Source: Cyanosarcina radialis HA8281-LM2
GTDB lineage: Bacteria; Cyanobacteriota; Cyanobacteriia; Cyanobacteriales; CCAP-1448
NCBI GenBank assembly: GCA_019359615.1
Contig: JAHHHA010000042.1
Coordinates: 1 to 52,683, forward strand
Direction: 5' to 3'
DNA length: 52,683 bases
In this document: piece after piece, positions 9,336-17,080 of the stretch
Numbering within the stretch: position 1 is the first letter of the stretch
Layout: each line of letters opens with the position of its first letter
The notes under the pieces: generated by a model
Database searches by the model: none
What the model was told of the DNA's origin: nothing
Seen by the model: only the letters and a program-made list of their open reading frames with translations
Translations under genes and position numbers: made by a program

Positions 9336-9368
9336 GAACTTTCAAAAATATGAATTTTAAAACTTTTA

Positions 9369-9441
9369 CATAAGTCGATAACTCATCAACTTTATCTGTG
9401 TTTATCTGTGTTCATCTGTGGTTTTTATTCAAACCTCTGAT
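9369..9441. repeat. ATCTGTGTTT dispersed element, copy 1
   Basis: CATAAGTCGATAACTCATCA is followed by three 10-base units of the form TTATCTGTGT and then GGTTTTTATTCAAA. Clearly related copies occur at 38442-38520 and 43514-43585. All three are intergenic. Confidence 0.8.
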
Positions 9442-9480
9442 TTATACAAGAGGTCTAATCAAAAGAAAAAATCGCAACAG

Positions 9481-10041
9481 CTAATCGATTCTTTTAGCCA
9501 TAAAAATATCCGGCTTTCCCAAACCGTTAGCATCCGGCATGACTCCAACGATCGCAAAACCAAGTTTTTGATAAAATTCGTAGGGATGACGGCGAAGATT
9601 TTTAATCTTACTAAGATGTTCGATAACATTAGGATAAAGGTCAACGCCTGCCAGCGTAGTCATGTTATCTTCATCATCCGTTCCGACCCATAAGGTTAAA
9701 CCTCCTCTGGCTTTAACTTGTCGTTCTAAATCGACTACCAACGCCCTACCAATTCCTCGATTTTGATAAAGCGATCGCACTACTAAAGGATGCAATTCCC
9801 ACACATTACCGTCGTATTGACTTATCCCCCCAATCCATCCCAAAACGTTACCTTGAGGATCGATCGCTATGCGGCTAATTCTATCTTCACCCAAAGATTC
9901 TCGCACTTCCTGACGAGCTTCTTCTATAGTTTCCCAAGCATCCGGCCAGTGTTCTTGGAATTCTTCTAGCAACAAACTAGCTATCTGTTCGATAGCTTTT
10001 TGGTTATCGGGATGTAGATCGATAATTTGCCATTCTGTCAT
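9481..10041 (-). CDS. GNAT acetyltransferase resembling aminoglycoside 6'-N-acetyltransferase AAC(6')
   Basis: 186 residues. The C-terminal half carries the pattern of AAC(6')-Ii-type enzymes: GNVWELHPLVV (about 81-91), NRGIGRALVVDLE acetyl-CoA loop, GGLTLWVGTDDE, then LRRHPYEFYQKLGF and VGVMPDANGLGKPDIFMAK near the C-terminus. AAC(6') enzymes acetylate the 6'-amino group of aminoglycosides using acetyl-CoA, but chromosomal members may have other natural substrates. The gene stands alone and is divergent from the EndoU-like gene (about 110 bases). Family assignment is strong; resistance activity is not shown. Confidence 0.85.
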   Translation of the reverse strand: MTEWQIIDLHPDNQKAIEQIASLLLEEFQEHWPDAWETIEEARQEVRESLGEDRISRIAIDPQGNVLGWIGGISQYDGNVWELHPLVVRSLYQNRGIGRALVVDLERQVKARGGLTLWVGTDDEDNMTTLAGVDLYPNVIEHLSKIKNLRRHPYEFYQKLGFAIVGVMPDANGLGKPDIFMAKRID

Positions 10042-10153
10042 TTGTGAAAATTTATAACAAAGTTTAGAGATATTTAAATTAGAGTCGATCCTTCATCTCA
10101 AGTTTGATAAAATTACAGGTTATTAATAGCTAGAAATAACATTATAACAGATC

Positions 10154-11020
10154 GTGCCTGATATTTACCAAGAGATTTGGAATGCAGATCGAGAATGCTG
10201 TGGCATAAAAGCTTTAGCGAAAGGCACGGAAATTAATGCCGATCTTAAAGCAAACGGTTATGTCATCGTCGATAAAGATTACAATCGCAATCGGCATCAC
10301 AGAGTTTTGATTGAAATGGTAATTCCTGCTAGCAAACAAGCTAGCTATCAACAAGTAGAAAAGCTATTTAACAACTATACACTCGATCAAACCAAGCGCG
10401 AAATTAACACCGCTGAAGAAGAGAGAGAAATTGCCGGATTTATTAGAGCGATCGCTAAGAGCCAACCAATGCTAGTGGCGAAAGATTATATCTCCAAGCA
10501 ATCTGGGCGTAAATTGTATGAAGACGTTTGGTATGACTTAATTTATCGGATCTGGTTCGAGCAATTCGATATCGGAGGCAACAGGGATTTAAGCGGTTTT
10601 GAACACGTAATTCTGGGCGAACAACAAGAAGGGAGAGCGCAAGGTTATCACTTTTGGTATAAATATTACGTTGACGAACGTTTTTGGTATAACAACCAGG
10701 AACTCGATCTAATTAACTTTTTAGGTTTAGACGGCAATGGCGATCGCCACTGTCCGGATATCGTTCATCTTTCTTATGAATGGAACGCATTTGACTACGA
10801 GCAAAAAAGGTTTCGGAAACTAACAAAACCTAAAGGCGTATTTTGGGTAGGTCCAAGCGTTGAGGGATTAATGGCGATCGCTACCGTTCGGTTTTTACCG
10901 GAAGCGCTAGCACCAAAACAAGCGACGATTAATGGTGCTGTCTATCAACTTAAGTTATTCCGCAGTCCAGACGATCGGCATCTGCGCACTTTCTACCCAG
11001 AATTTATTGGTTTTACCTAA
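10154..11020 (+). CDS. EndoU (XendoU)-family endoribonuclease homologue
   Basis: 288 residues starting at GTG 10154; an in-frame TAA at 10145 excludes a longer start. EndoU enzymes are Mn-dependent and cut RNA at uridines, leaving 2',3'-cyclic phosphate. The family layout is visible along the whole length: an IWNADRE start, a YQQVEKLFNNYTLD segment, AKDYISKQSGRKLYEDVWYDLIYRIWF, then SGFEHVILGE with E150, H151 and E156, GYHFWYKYYVDE with H166, and KPKGVFWVGPSVEGLMAIATVRFL with candidate lysines K225/K227. The threonine usual in GTSPEFE is replaced by P234-S235. There is no signal peptide, so it would act in the cytoplasm. It overlaps the convergent radical SAM gene by eight bases. Confidence 0.88.
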   Translation: MPDIYQEIWNADRECCGIKALAKGTEINADLKANGYVIVDKDYNRNRHHRVLIEMVIPASKQASYQQVEKLFNNYTLDQTKREINTAEEEREIAGFIRAIAKSQPMLVAKDYISKQSGRKLYEDVWYDLIYRIWFEQFDIGGNRDLSGFEHVILGEQQEGRAQGYHFWYKYYVDERFWYNNQELDLINFLGLDGNGDRHCPDIVHLSYEWNAFDYEQKRFRKLTKPKGVFWVGPSVEGLMAIATVRFLPEALAPKQATINGAVYQLKLFRSPDDRHLRTFYPEFIGFT

Positions 11021-12524
11021 ATGGAATTATCGAGTTTTCTAAGCAAGCAGCGATCGCTTCTTCTACGCCATTAACTACTAAAGCTGGCGTTCCTAATTGC
11101 AGGGCAACCTCTTCTACTGTCAGATCGTCTAAAAATTTTGGTTCGTCGTGCTTGAGCATAATTGAGGGGATTAAAAGGCGATCGCCCAAATCTTTTCCAG
11201 CTAGATCGTGCAGCAAATCTTCACCAGTTAATAAGCCTGTAACTGTTATCTGTTGTCCCCAGTATTGGCTAGCAAGAGCCACTAAATTTACTTCTAAACC
11301 TTGAATTCGATTCAACCGCTCCACTAAAGGTAAAAATGCTTTTTCTACAGCATTACCAACTACCCAAGTCAACTTTCTTGAAGGTTGGATTTTCTTCGGT
11401 AATTTGCCTTTCACCACCCCTTGGAATTCTTTGATAAATTTGCGAATAGAACCGACACCGTTACCTATTTGCGGATAGTCTTCGTAGTGAGAAGCTGGCG
11501 GCAATTCTCGATCGGCAATTAAAAACCATTCGTCAGCTAGCCAAGCAAAAGTAGTACCTAATTCAGCTCGAAATTTTTCTTGCAGGGCTTGCACCTGAAT
11601 TATTACTTCAGCGGCTTTTTCTGGCGTTACTGAGGTTAATTCATCATCTGTAGGGCGAAATTTGGTCAACCCTACTGGAACGACTGCTACAGAGGCAACT
11701 GTGGGGATTTCGTCGTCAGTTGACCTCACCCCGTTCGGCAGGCTCGCGGCAGCGCCCAACCCCTCTCCAATCCCCCCTGCCCCCCTTAAAAAGGGGGGTG
11801 GAAGAGGGGAGTAAGAGTTTAATTCCAGTTCCCCCCTTCCCTCATAGGGAAGGGGGGTTAGGGGGGTTAGGCCTTTCTGCAAAGAAGCTAAATCTAGTAA
11901 AGTACGTTCTAAGTGAATGCCATCATTAATTCCAGGACAAACAACTACTTGGGCGTGAATTTGCAGTCGCCGTTCTTGGAACCACTTTAACTGTTCTAAA
12001 ATTTGCCCAGCGCGAGAATTTTTGAGCAATCGGCTGCGGATTTCTGGTTCTGTAGCGTGAACTGAAACATATAAGGGAGACAATCGCATTTGTTCGATCC
12101 GTTCCCATTCTTTGACAGTCAGATTAGTTAAAGTTAGGTAGCTGCCATAAAGGAAACTGAGGCGGTAATCATCATCTTTGAAATATAAAGATTGACGTTT
12201 TCCTGGTGGTTGTTGGTCGATAAAACAAAAAGGGCATTTATTATTGCATTGCATCAAGCCATCGAAGAGGGCAGTTTCAAATTCTAGTCCTAAATCTTCA
12301 TCCCAGTCTTTTTCGATTTCGATTTGATGAGTTTTGCCTGTCGCATCTATAACTTCTATGGCGAGAACTTCATCGGCGCATAAAAATTGATAGTCGATTA
12401 AGTCGCGGGGATGTTTGCCGTTGATGGCAACCAAGCGATCGCCTATTTCAAAACCGACCTCATCGGCGATCGATTCTGGCATAACTCTAGTTATTAAAGC
12501 TGGACGAATAGTAAGTTCGCTCAT
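11013..12524 (-). CDS. Cyanobacterial radical SAM / PDZ-like DUF512 protein (TIGR03279 type) with an insertion
   Basis: 503 residues. Residues 1-75 form a PDZ-like domain (ITRVMPESIADEVGFEIGDRLVAINGK). CNNKCPFC (C93, C97, C100) is a CxxxCxxC cluster motif of the radical SAM type, followed by VSVHATEPEIRSRLL and a C-terminal DUF512 region. The family is annotated in cyanobacteria as a putative FeS oxidoreductase; no reaction is known. Residues about 218-270 (GLTPLTPLPYEGRG to GVRSTDDE) are low in complexity and encoded by a dispersed CCCCCTT/AAGGGGGG repeat; without them the length would be the usual 450 or so. The gene overlaps the end of the EndoU-like gene by eight bases. Confidence 0.88.
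   Translation of the reverse strand: MSELTIRPALITRVMPESIADEVGFEIGDRLVAINGKHPRDLIDYQFLCADEVLAIEVIDATGKTHQIEIEKDWDEDLGLEFETALFDGLMQCNNKCPFCFIDQQPPGKRQSLYFKDDDYRLSFLYGSYLTLTNLTVKEWERIEQMRLSPLYVSVHATEPEIRSRLLKNSRAGQILEQLKWFQERRLQIHAQVVVCPGINDGIHLERTLLDLASLQKGLTPLTPLPYEGRGELELNSYSPLPPPFLRGAGGIGEGLGAAASLPNGVRSTDDEIPTVASVAVVPVGLTKFRPTDDELTSVTPEKAAEVIIQVQALQEKFRAELGTTFAWLADEWFLIADRELPPASHYEDYPQIGNGVGSIRKFIKEFQGVVKGKLPKKIQPSRKLTWVVGNAVEKAFLPLVERLNRIQGLEVNLVALASQYWGQQITVTGLLTGEDLLHDLAGKDLGDRLLIPSIMLKHDEPKFLDDLTVEEVALQLGTPALVVNGVEEAIAACLENSIIPFR
11715..11873. repeat. Dispersed CCCTTCCCTC-type element inside the radical SAM gene
   Basis: The segment contains two hairpins: CCCCCCTT/AAGGGGGG around 11782-11802, and CCCCCCTTCCCT/AGGGAAGGGGGG around 11831-11860 followed by GTTAGGGGGGTTAGG. 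A TTCGGCAGGCTC stretch is shared with 4552. It is read through in frame by the gene on the minus strand. Confidence 0.85.
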
Positions 12525-12688
12525 TCGGTATCCAGAGTTGTTACTTTACTCAATTTCGCTCTCACGCTTGAAAGGAGAGAAAAACTTTAGCTTCTTCTCT
12601 CCTTTCGTATTTATATTTTATCGTTATTATATCCAAAGCGTTTCAGTCAGGTTCGAGAGCGAGGCGATCGCACTCCTGCTAGCTCGAC

Positions 12689-12916
12689 TCAGCGTAAGTT
12701 ATGCTGAGCGCTCGACTGGAAGCTTTGCCATAGAGTTTCGATTTGCTGGTATGCTTCTGGAGCAGAAATTTTGCCGTTAGTTTCTAAATTAGAAATAAAA
12801 CTCAGTCGTTGGGCAAATTCTTGTAAGTTGGCATTAAACACCAAATTTTCTGGAGTAAATTTTTTGCCCCGATAACGACTGCGGCTGTATAAATGATTTA
12901 AAAGTTGGTTATCCAT
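12689..12916 (-). CDS. Small conserved cyanobacterial protein
   Basis: 75 residues from the internal ATG at 12916 (MDNQLLNHLYSRSRYRGKKFTPENLVFNANLQEF). The frame is open upstream to 13051, but that part is basic and unlike a protein N-terminus, so the shorter form is preferred. I recall this 70-80 residue protein from many cyanobacteria, probably under the label DUF7219; it has no known role. It has no membrane segment and mixed charge, and contains the block NLETNGKISAPEAYQQIETLW. It is flanked by the radical SAM gene (upstream end) and a secreted protein gene, all on the minus strand, with gaps too wide for a clear operon. Confidence 0.75.
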   Translation of the reverse strand: MDNQLLNHLYSRSRYRGKKFTPENLVFNANLQEFAQRLSFISNLETNGKISAPEAYQQIETLWQSFQSSAQHNLR

Positions 12917-13155
12917 AGTTTTCAACGAGATAGTAAATTTAGGCGTACTGTTAGTGCTACAAGCTGAAAAACAAAGTTTTCCTATCCGAACTAAAATTCT
13001 TTTAGCTTTCTGGAGTTTTAGGTGAGATCGCGGCTTCGATCGCGATGTCATCTATACTACGATCGCTCTTAAAGAAAAAATTCAGCAAAAGTACCGATTT
13101 AGTAAAATTCAGTTCGGTAAATTTGACTAAAACCTCTGTCCTAACTCAGATTTAG

Positions 13156-13659
13156 CTAGGGAAGGTTGACGAGATAACCCGTGATGGTGAAATGAGCACT
13201 ACCCGGCAAAGGAGACTTTGCTCCTTCTAAGTTTGCCCGCATAGCAGGTTGCTCCCCAGCCTCGAAGTAGCGTTGAACGGTTTGGTTGGCGACGAAGGAA
13301 TATGCAGATGTAGAACTGCCTCCGACATACTCTAAAGGTAGGAAATAGACAACCTTGTTGTCAGATTTCTTGAATAACATTGCCGCCTTCATTCCAGATG
13401 GATATGAGAAAGCATGAGTTACTAAGGAAACCGATTGAATCACCAAGCGCTTACCTGCTGGGACAGGGGGAAACTCAAAATAACATGATTGAGAATTATC
13501 GCAAGTACCACTTCCTGATTGTTGATATGGATTTCTGCCTGGTTCGTCAGCGATGCGAACTACTTGGGCATCGGCCTGATGGACTGCTAGCGTTAATCCC
13601 AAAGCGGCGCTAAGTGCAATAGCATTGGTGATGGTGGTAAATTGTTTGATAAAGTCCAT
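13156..13659 (-). CDS. Secreted protein of unknown function
   Basis: 167 residues with a Sec signal peptide: hydrophobic AIALSAALGLTLAV and an A-D-A cleavage site near residue 31 (HQADA-QVV). The mature part is about 136 residues and has one cysteine pair close together (CDNSQSC, likely a disulphide) and many beta-prone stretches (RLVIQSVSLVTHAF, KVVYFLPLEYV, HFTITGYLVNLP). It is probably a small beta-sandwich in the periplasm or outside the cell. I do not recognise the family. It stands alone, with repeats and a hairpin upstream. Confidence 0.75.
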   Translation of the reverse strand: MDFIKQFTTITNAIALSAALGLTLAVHQADAQVVRIADEPGRNPYQQSGSGTCDNSQSCYFEFPPVPAGKRLVIQSVSLVTHAFSYPSGMKAAMLFKKSDNKVVYFLPLEYVGGSSTSAYSFVANQTVQRYFEAGEQPAMRANLEGAKSPLPGSAHFTITGYLVNLP

Positions 13660-13972
13660 AGTTAGTTTTCTGAGAAATTGAAATTGCAGGCTGACTCTAA
13701 CTTAAACTGCCAAGTGAAAGCCGTCAGCCAGAAAAAGTCAGAAAAAGTAATAAGTTTTTCGAGTAATACCATTTATCAAAAGTAGCCGGAGAGATCCTCA
13801 TGTAGAGACGTAGCACTGCTACGTCTCCCAGCCCAGTCATGTCGAAAGGCAATTAATGAAAATTGGTATAAATAGTTAAAAAGAGTTCGATCGCTAAGAC
13901 AGCTAAATAATTGGCCTGCTGTCGGGTTAAACTCAAAGCTATCGATCGCTACTTGGGAGATCGGGTAGAAAA
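13660..13972. other. Intergenic region with a GAGACGTAGC hairpin
   Basis: This 313-base divergent region between the secreted protein and pyrF-pyrE holds a perfect hairpin, GAGACGTAGC (13805-13814) and GCTACGTCTC (13818-13827) with a three-base loop. Related hairpins occur at 27515-27538 and 51781-51814. Open frames across it are not credible genes. No recognisable promoter box was found. Confidence 0.6.
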
Positions 13973-15418
13973 ATGAACTTTTTTGATAAATTAAATGGAG
14001 CGATCGCACGGCATCAAACCTTGCTATTTATGGGATTGGAGCCAAATCCAGAAACCATCCCTAGCGAGTATTTCTCATCAGGAGACACAGCTAGTCAGAT
14101 CGATCGATTGTGGGAGTGGCTGCAACTTCAAATTGCCCAAACTGCCGATTTAGTTTGCGCTTATAAGCCGACTCTCGGCTTTTACTTAGCTTTGGGTGCC
14201 CCTGGACTGGAATTGCTGCAACGCACCCTCAAAGCCATCCCGAATGAAATTCCGATTATTTTAGATGCCAAGCACGGCGATCTCAACACTAGCAGCATCT
14301 TTGCTCAGACAATTTTTGCAGATTGGCAAGTAGATGCTGTCACCCTCAATCCCTATGCGGGACAAGATTTTGTTGCCCCGTTTTTGGTTTACCCAGATAA
14401 GGCCGCGTTTATCCTCTGTTGTACCTCCAACCCCGCCGCTGCTGCCGTGCAAGGATATCCCACGATAGATGCCCCTCTCTACTTACAAGTAGTCAAAGAA
14501 GCGCAATCTTGGGGAACTCCAGAACAACTGGGTTTAGAAGTGGGAACTACAGCCCCCGATGCCATCGCTAGCATTCGGACATTAGCCCCCGAACGAGTCA
14601 TACTAGCTCGCAGTATTTGGGCAGAAGGTAGCAACCTTACCAATATCCTTCAGGCTGGATTGAACCCCAATGGCGATGGATTGCTGATTCCCATTCCTCA
14701 AGATCTGCTGACGATCGATCGTCCGACGAGTGCGATTGAGTCTCTACGCGATGAAATCGATCGAACTCGCACTCAAATTATCAGTCAGAATTCTACTTGT
14801 AGCGTCTGGCTGCCGGATGTTTGTTTGTTAGATAAACACCCCTATTTAGATTTAATTTTGCAACTTTACGATTTAGGCTGCATCATGTTTGGCAGTTTTG
14901 TCCAAGCATCAGGAGCCACATTTCCCTATTACATCGACTTACGCAAAATTATCTCAAATCCCCAAATCTTTCATCAAATTTTGGGGGCTTATGCAGATGT
15001 TCTCAAAGATCTCAAATTCGATCGCATTGCTGGCATCCCCTATGGTTCTTTACCCACGGCTACCGGATTAGCATTACACCTGCACTACCCAATGATTTTT
15101 CCCCGCAAGGAAGTCAAAGCCCACGGTACTAGAAAGGTAATCGAAGGCAACTTTCAATCTGGGGAAACAGTGGTAGTCGTTGATGATATTTTGATTAGCG
15201 GTAAAAGTGTCATGGAAGGCGCGGCTAAGTTAGAATCAGGCGGATTAAAAGTGAACGATATTGTCGTCTTTATCGACCACGGAGAGGGTGTAAAAGATAG
15301 ATTAAAAGCCAACGGTTATCAAGCTCATGCAGTTTTAACAATTTCAGAAATTACCGAAACCTTGTATCGAGCCGGGAGAATTACCGAAGAACAATTTAAC
15401 TTGTTAGGAACAACATAA
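13973..15418 (+). CDS. pyrF: Bifunctional orotidine-5'-phosphate decarboxylase / orotate phosphoribosyltransferase (PyrF-PyrE)
   Basis: This fusion carries the last two steps of UMP synthesis. Residues 1 to about 275 are the decarboxylase: FMGLEPNPETIP, then the active-site IILDAKHGDLNTSS with the catalytic lysine, and LTLNPYAGQDF. Residues from about 280 to 481 are the phosphoribosyltransferase, recognised by the PRPP loop VVVVDDILISGKS and IVVFIDHGEG. The order (decarboxylase first) is reversed relative to animal UMP synthase; this reversed fusion is known in cyanobacteria. Length and motifs are complete. It is convergent with the bilin lyase gene and followed within a few bases by an AATTCGC repeat. 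Confidence 0.95.
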   Translation: MNFFDKLNGAIARHQTLLFMGLEPNPETIPSEYFSSGDTASQIDRLWEWLQLQIAQTADLVCAYKPTLGFYLALGAPGLELLQRTLKAIPNEIPIILDAKHGDLNTSSIFAQTIFADWQVDAVTLNPYAGQDFVAPFLVYPDKAAFILCCTSNPAAAAVQGYPTIDAPLYLQVVKEAQSWGTPEQLGLEVGTTAPDAIASIRTLAPERVILARSIWAEGSNLTNILQAGLNPNGDGLLIPIPQDLLTIDRPTSAIESLRDEIDRTRTQIISQNSTCSVWLPDVCLLDKHPYLDLILQLYDLGCIMFGSFVQASGATFPYYIDLRKIISNPQIFHQILGAYADVLKDLKFDRIAGIPYGSLPTATGLALHLHYPMIFPRKEVKAHGTRKVIEGNFQSGETVVVVDDILISGKSVMEGAAKLESGGLKVNDIVVFIDHGEGVKDRLKANGYQAHAVLTISEITETLYRAGRITEEQFNLLGTT

Positions 15419-15424
15419 TCGAAA

Positions 15425-15458
15425 CAATTGTCAATTCGCAATTTGCAATTCGCAATTG
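15425..15458. repeat. CAATTGTCAATTCGCAATT element, copy 1
   Basis: CAATTGTCAATTCGCAATTT is followed by further GCAATTCGCAATTG units, six bases after the pyrF-pyrE stop. A second copy begins three bases after the stop of the pentapeptide gene (17025-17053). Both genes end in ACATA immediately before it. Confidence 0.75.
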
Positions 15459-15467
15459 ATTTGATAG

Positions 15468-16049
15468 TTACTTCCTAGCACCATGGCGATCGATCGCCTG
15501 CTGTAGCATCTCATTGGAAACGCATCGCCGTTCCGAACAATAAGCCACTAAGTTGACTCCATCGAGCAAGCGGGCGGTACTGACCCGAACCCGAAAATCA
15601 TCAGTAATAAACCAACAGCGTTCTTGACCCTGGTTGTTGTCGTATTCAGTATCGATCGTCAGAATACCGTCCGAGCCAAACCAATAACGGCTGATTACTG
15701 GGATTTTTTCTACATATCCCTGGTTGCGGATGATTTTTCCAGATAGCCCGGTTTCATCGTCGGGCAGATCGATCAAGATCGCAGCGTAGTCATCATTCGG
15801 GATCGCATCGTCTAAATTTGACTGCCAGGCAAAACTGGCACCGCCTTTGGCCAGAGCCGGATCGATCGCTTGGGAGATACAAATCTCCTTGACTCGCGGA
15901 TCGTCTGGTTCGATAAGTTTGATGTATAAATTTGATTCTCCCGACTCATCTGCTACGACATCGAAGCGATGCACCGTGCGATTGGTAAACCATTCGCCCG
16001 CACTCTTGCGGAAGAAATCCATCAGGGTCATTGGAGGAGTGAAGAACAT
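15468..16049 (-). CDS. CpcS/CpeS-type phycobiliprotein chromophore lyase
   Basis: 193 residues of the S/U-type bilin lyase family, which attaches phycocyanobilin or a related bilin to a cysteine of phycobiliproteins. Family features seen are MDFFRKSAGEWFTNRTVHRF near the N-terminus, GESNLYIKLIEPDDPRVKEIC, the GG..FAW beta strand, and ERCWFITDDFRVRVSTARLLDG with YCSERRC near the C-terminus. These fit a lipocalin-like barrel. The true start may be the ATG at 16031 (MTLMDFF). I cannot separate CpcS from CpcU from sequence alone. No phycobiliprotein genes are nearby; this is common for lyases. It is convergent with pyrF-pyrE. Confidence 0.85.
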   Translation of the reverse strand: MFFTPPMTLMDFFRKSAGEWFTNRTVHRFDVVADESGESNLYIKLIEPDDPRVKEICISQAIDPALAKGGASFAWQSNLDDAIPNDDYAAILIDLPDDETGLSGKIIRNQGYVEKIPVISRYWFGSDGILTIDTEYDNNQGQERCWFITDDFRVRVSTARLLDGVNLVAYCSERRCVSNEMLQQAIDRHGARK

Positions 16050-16058
16050 TGGGATTGT

Positions 16059-16096
16059 GAGTTCGGAGTTCGGAATTCGGAGTTTGGAGTTCGGGA
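16059..16096. repeat. AGTTCGG short tandem repeat
   Basis: Several degenerate units of GAGTTCGGA (with AATTCGG and TTTGGAG variants) lie upstream of the lyase gene. The reverse form (AACTCCGAACTCC) flanks a palindromic element at 23272-23330. Confidence 0.6.
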
Positions 16097-16221
16097 GAAT
16101 TAATGAGATCGTTGCACCCGATCGAGAATCAATGATAATCCCGATTATAGAGGGTGCGATCGCGTCGTAGAATGACTTGCAGTTAGGAATAAAATTTTTT
16201 CATCCTCCATCCTTTCATTTA

Positions 16222-17022
16222 ATGCCTCTCATCGCACCTTCTCCAGAAATTCTCCTGGCTCTTCAATCGGGGCAATCGCTACGCCAGTGGGACTTATCGT
16301 TGGTTAATTTTTCCAGTTTGGCACTGTCCAACGCCAAATTCGATCGAGTCAGGTCGCTCGGTAGCAATTTTGCCGCAGCTAAACTACAAGGAGCAGATCT
16401 CAGCGAGTCTGACTTTCGAGGAGCCTCGTTTGCCATGGCAGATCTCCGAGGGGCAAACCTGCAAAAAGCTTGTTTGAATCGCGCTGACTTGCGACAAGCC
16501 AATCTTCAGGAGGCCAAACTAGATGGTGCCAATCTCAGAGGGGCGCGTTATGATGCTGCCACTATCTTTCCTGAAGGCTTTGCCTACAAAAATTCTGGAG
16601 CATTGGGTCCGGGGGCAAATCTGGCGGGCGCATATTTAAATACAGCCAACCTGCGATCGGCCGATCTAAGTAATGCTAATCTCTTAGGTGCTTATTTAAG
16701 CGGTGCAGATTTGACTGGCGCTAACTTAGAAAACGTGCGTCTGAGCGGTGCAGATTTACGACGGGCTTTTCTAACCGGAGCTTATCTGCAAAATGCTAGG
16801 TTGAATGGAGCAGATGCCAGCGGGGTAGATTTTCGCGCTGCCGATCTGGGCGGAGTAGAAATGGAACATTTACAAAGTATTGCCGGATCTGACTTTACCA
16901 TGGTGCAAGGACTATCTGAGGCAGCTAGAGCTAAGCTGCTGAATCGACCTGGCTCTGAATTAGATGTCTGGAATTCTTATACTCGCCGCACTACTAGAGA
17001 AAGTTTAATGCCACGAACATAG
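16222..17022 (+). CDS. Pentapeptide-repeat protein
   Basis: 266 residues from ATG 16222 (MPLIAPSPEILLALQSG); an alternative ATG at 16177 adds 15 residues. From about residue 30 onward nearly all of the protein is A(D/N)LxX pentapeptides (ADLRGANLQKACLNRADLRQANLQEAKL and so on), interrupted once near residue 125 by ATIFPEGFAYKNSGALGPGANL. Such repeats build a right-handed quadrilateral beta helix. There is no signal peptide and no extra domain; cyanobacteria have many of these proteins and most have no known job. The C-terminal 45 residues are not repeats. The convergent neighbour is another pentapeptide protein. Confidence 0.9.
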   Translation: MPLIAPSPEILLALQSGQSLRQWDLSLVNFSSLALSNAKFDRVRSLGSNFAAAKLQGADLSESDFRGASFAMADLRGANLQKACLNRADLRQANLQEAKLDGANLRGARYDAATIFPEGFAYKNSGALGPGANLAGAYLNTANLRSADLSNANLLGAYLSGADLTGANLENVRLSGADLRRAFLTGAYLQNARLNGADASGVDFRAADLGGVEMEHLQSIAGSDFTMVQGLSEAARAKLLNRPGSELDVWNSYTRRTTRESLMPRT

Positions 17023-17024
17023 AG

Positions 17025-17053
17025 CAATTGTCAATTCGCAATTCGCAATTCGC
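17025..17053. repeat. CAATTGTCAATTCGCAATT element, copy 2
   Basis: The same CAATTGTCAATTCGCAATTC unit as at 15425, here right behind the stop of the pentapeptide gene. Together the two copies suggest insertion at, or selection for, gene 3' ends. Confidence 0.75.
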
Positions 17054-17080
17054 GATCGAGATGTAGGTTTATTAGCTAAT

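Noticed and set aside
13776-14009. A 77-codon minus-strand open frame overlapping the pyrF-pyrE start
   Set aside because: It spans a hairpin repeat and the start of pyrF-pyrE, lacks a ribosome site and has no protein-like composition.
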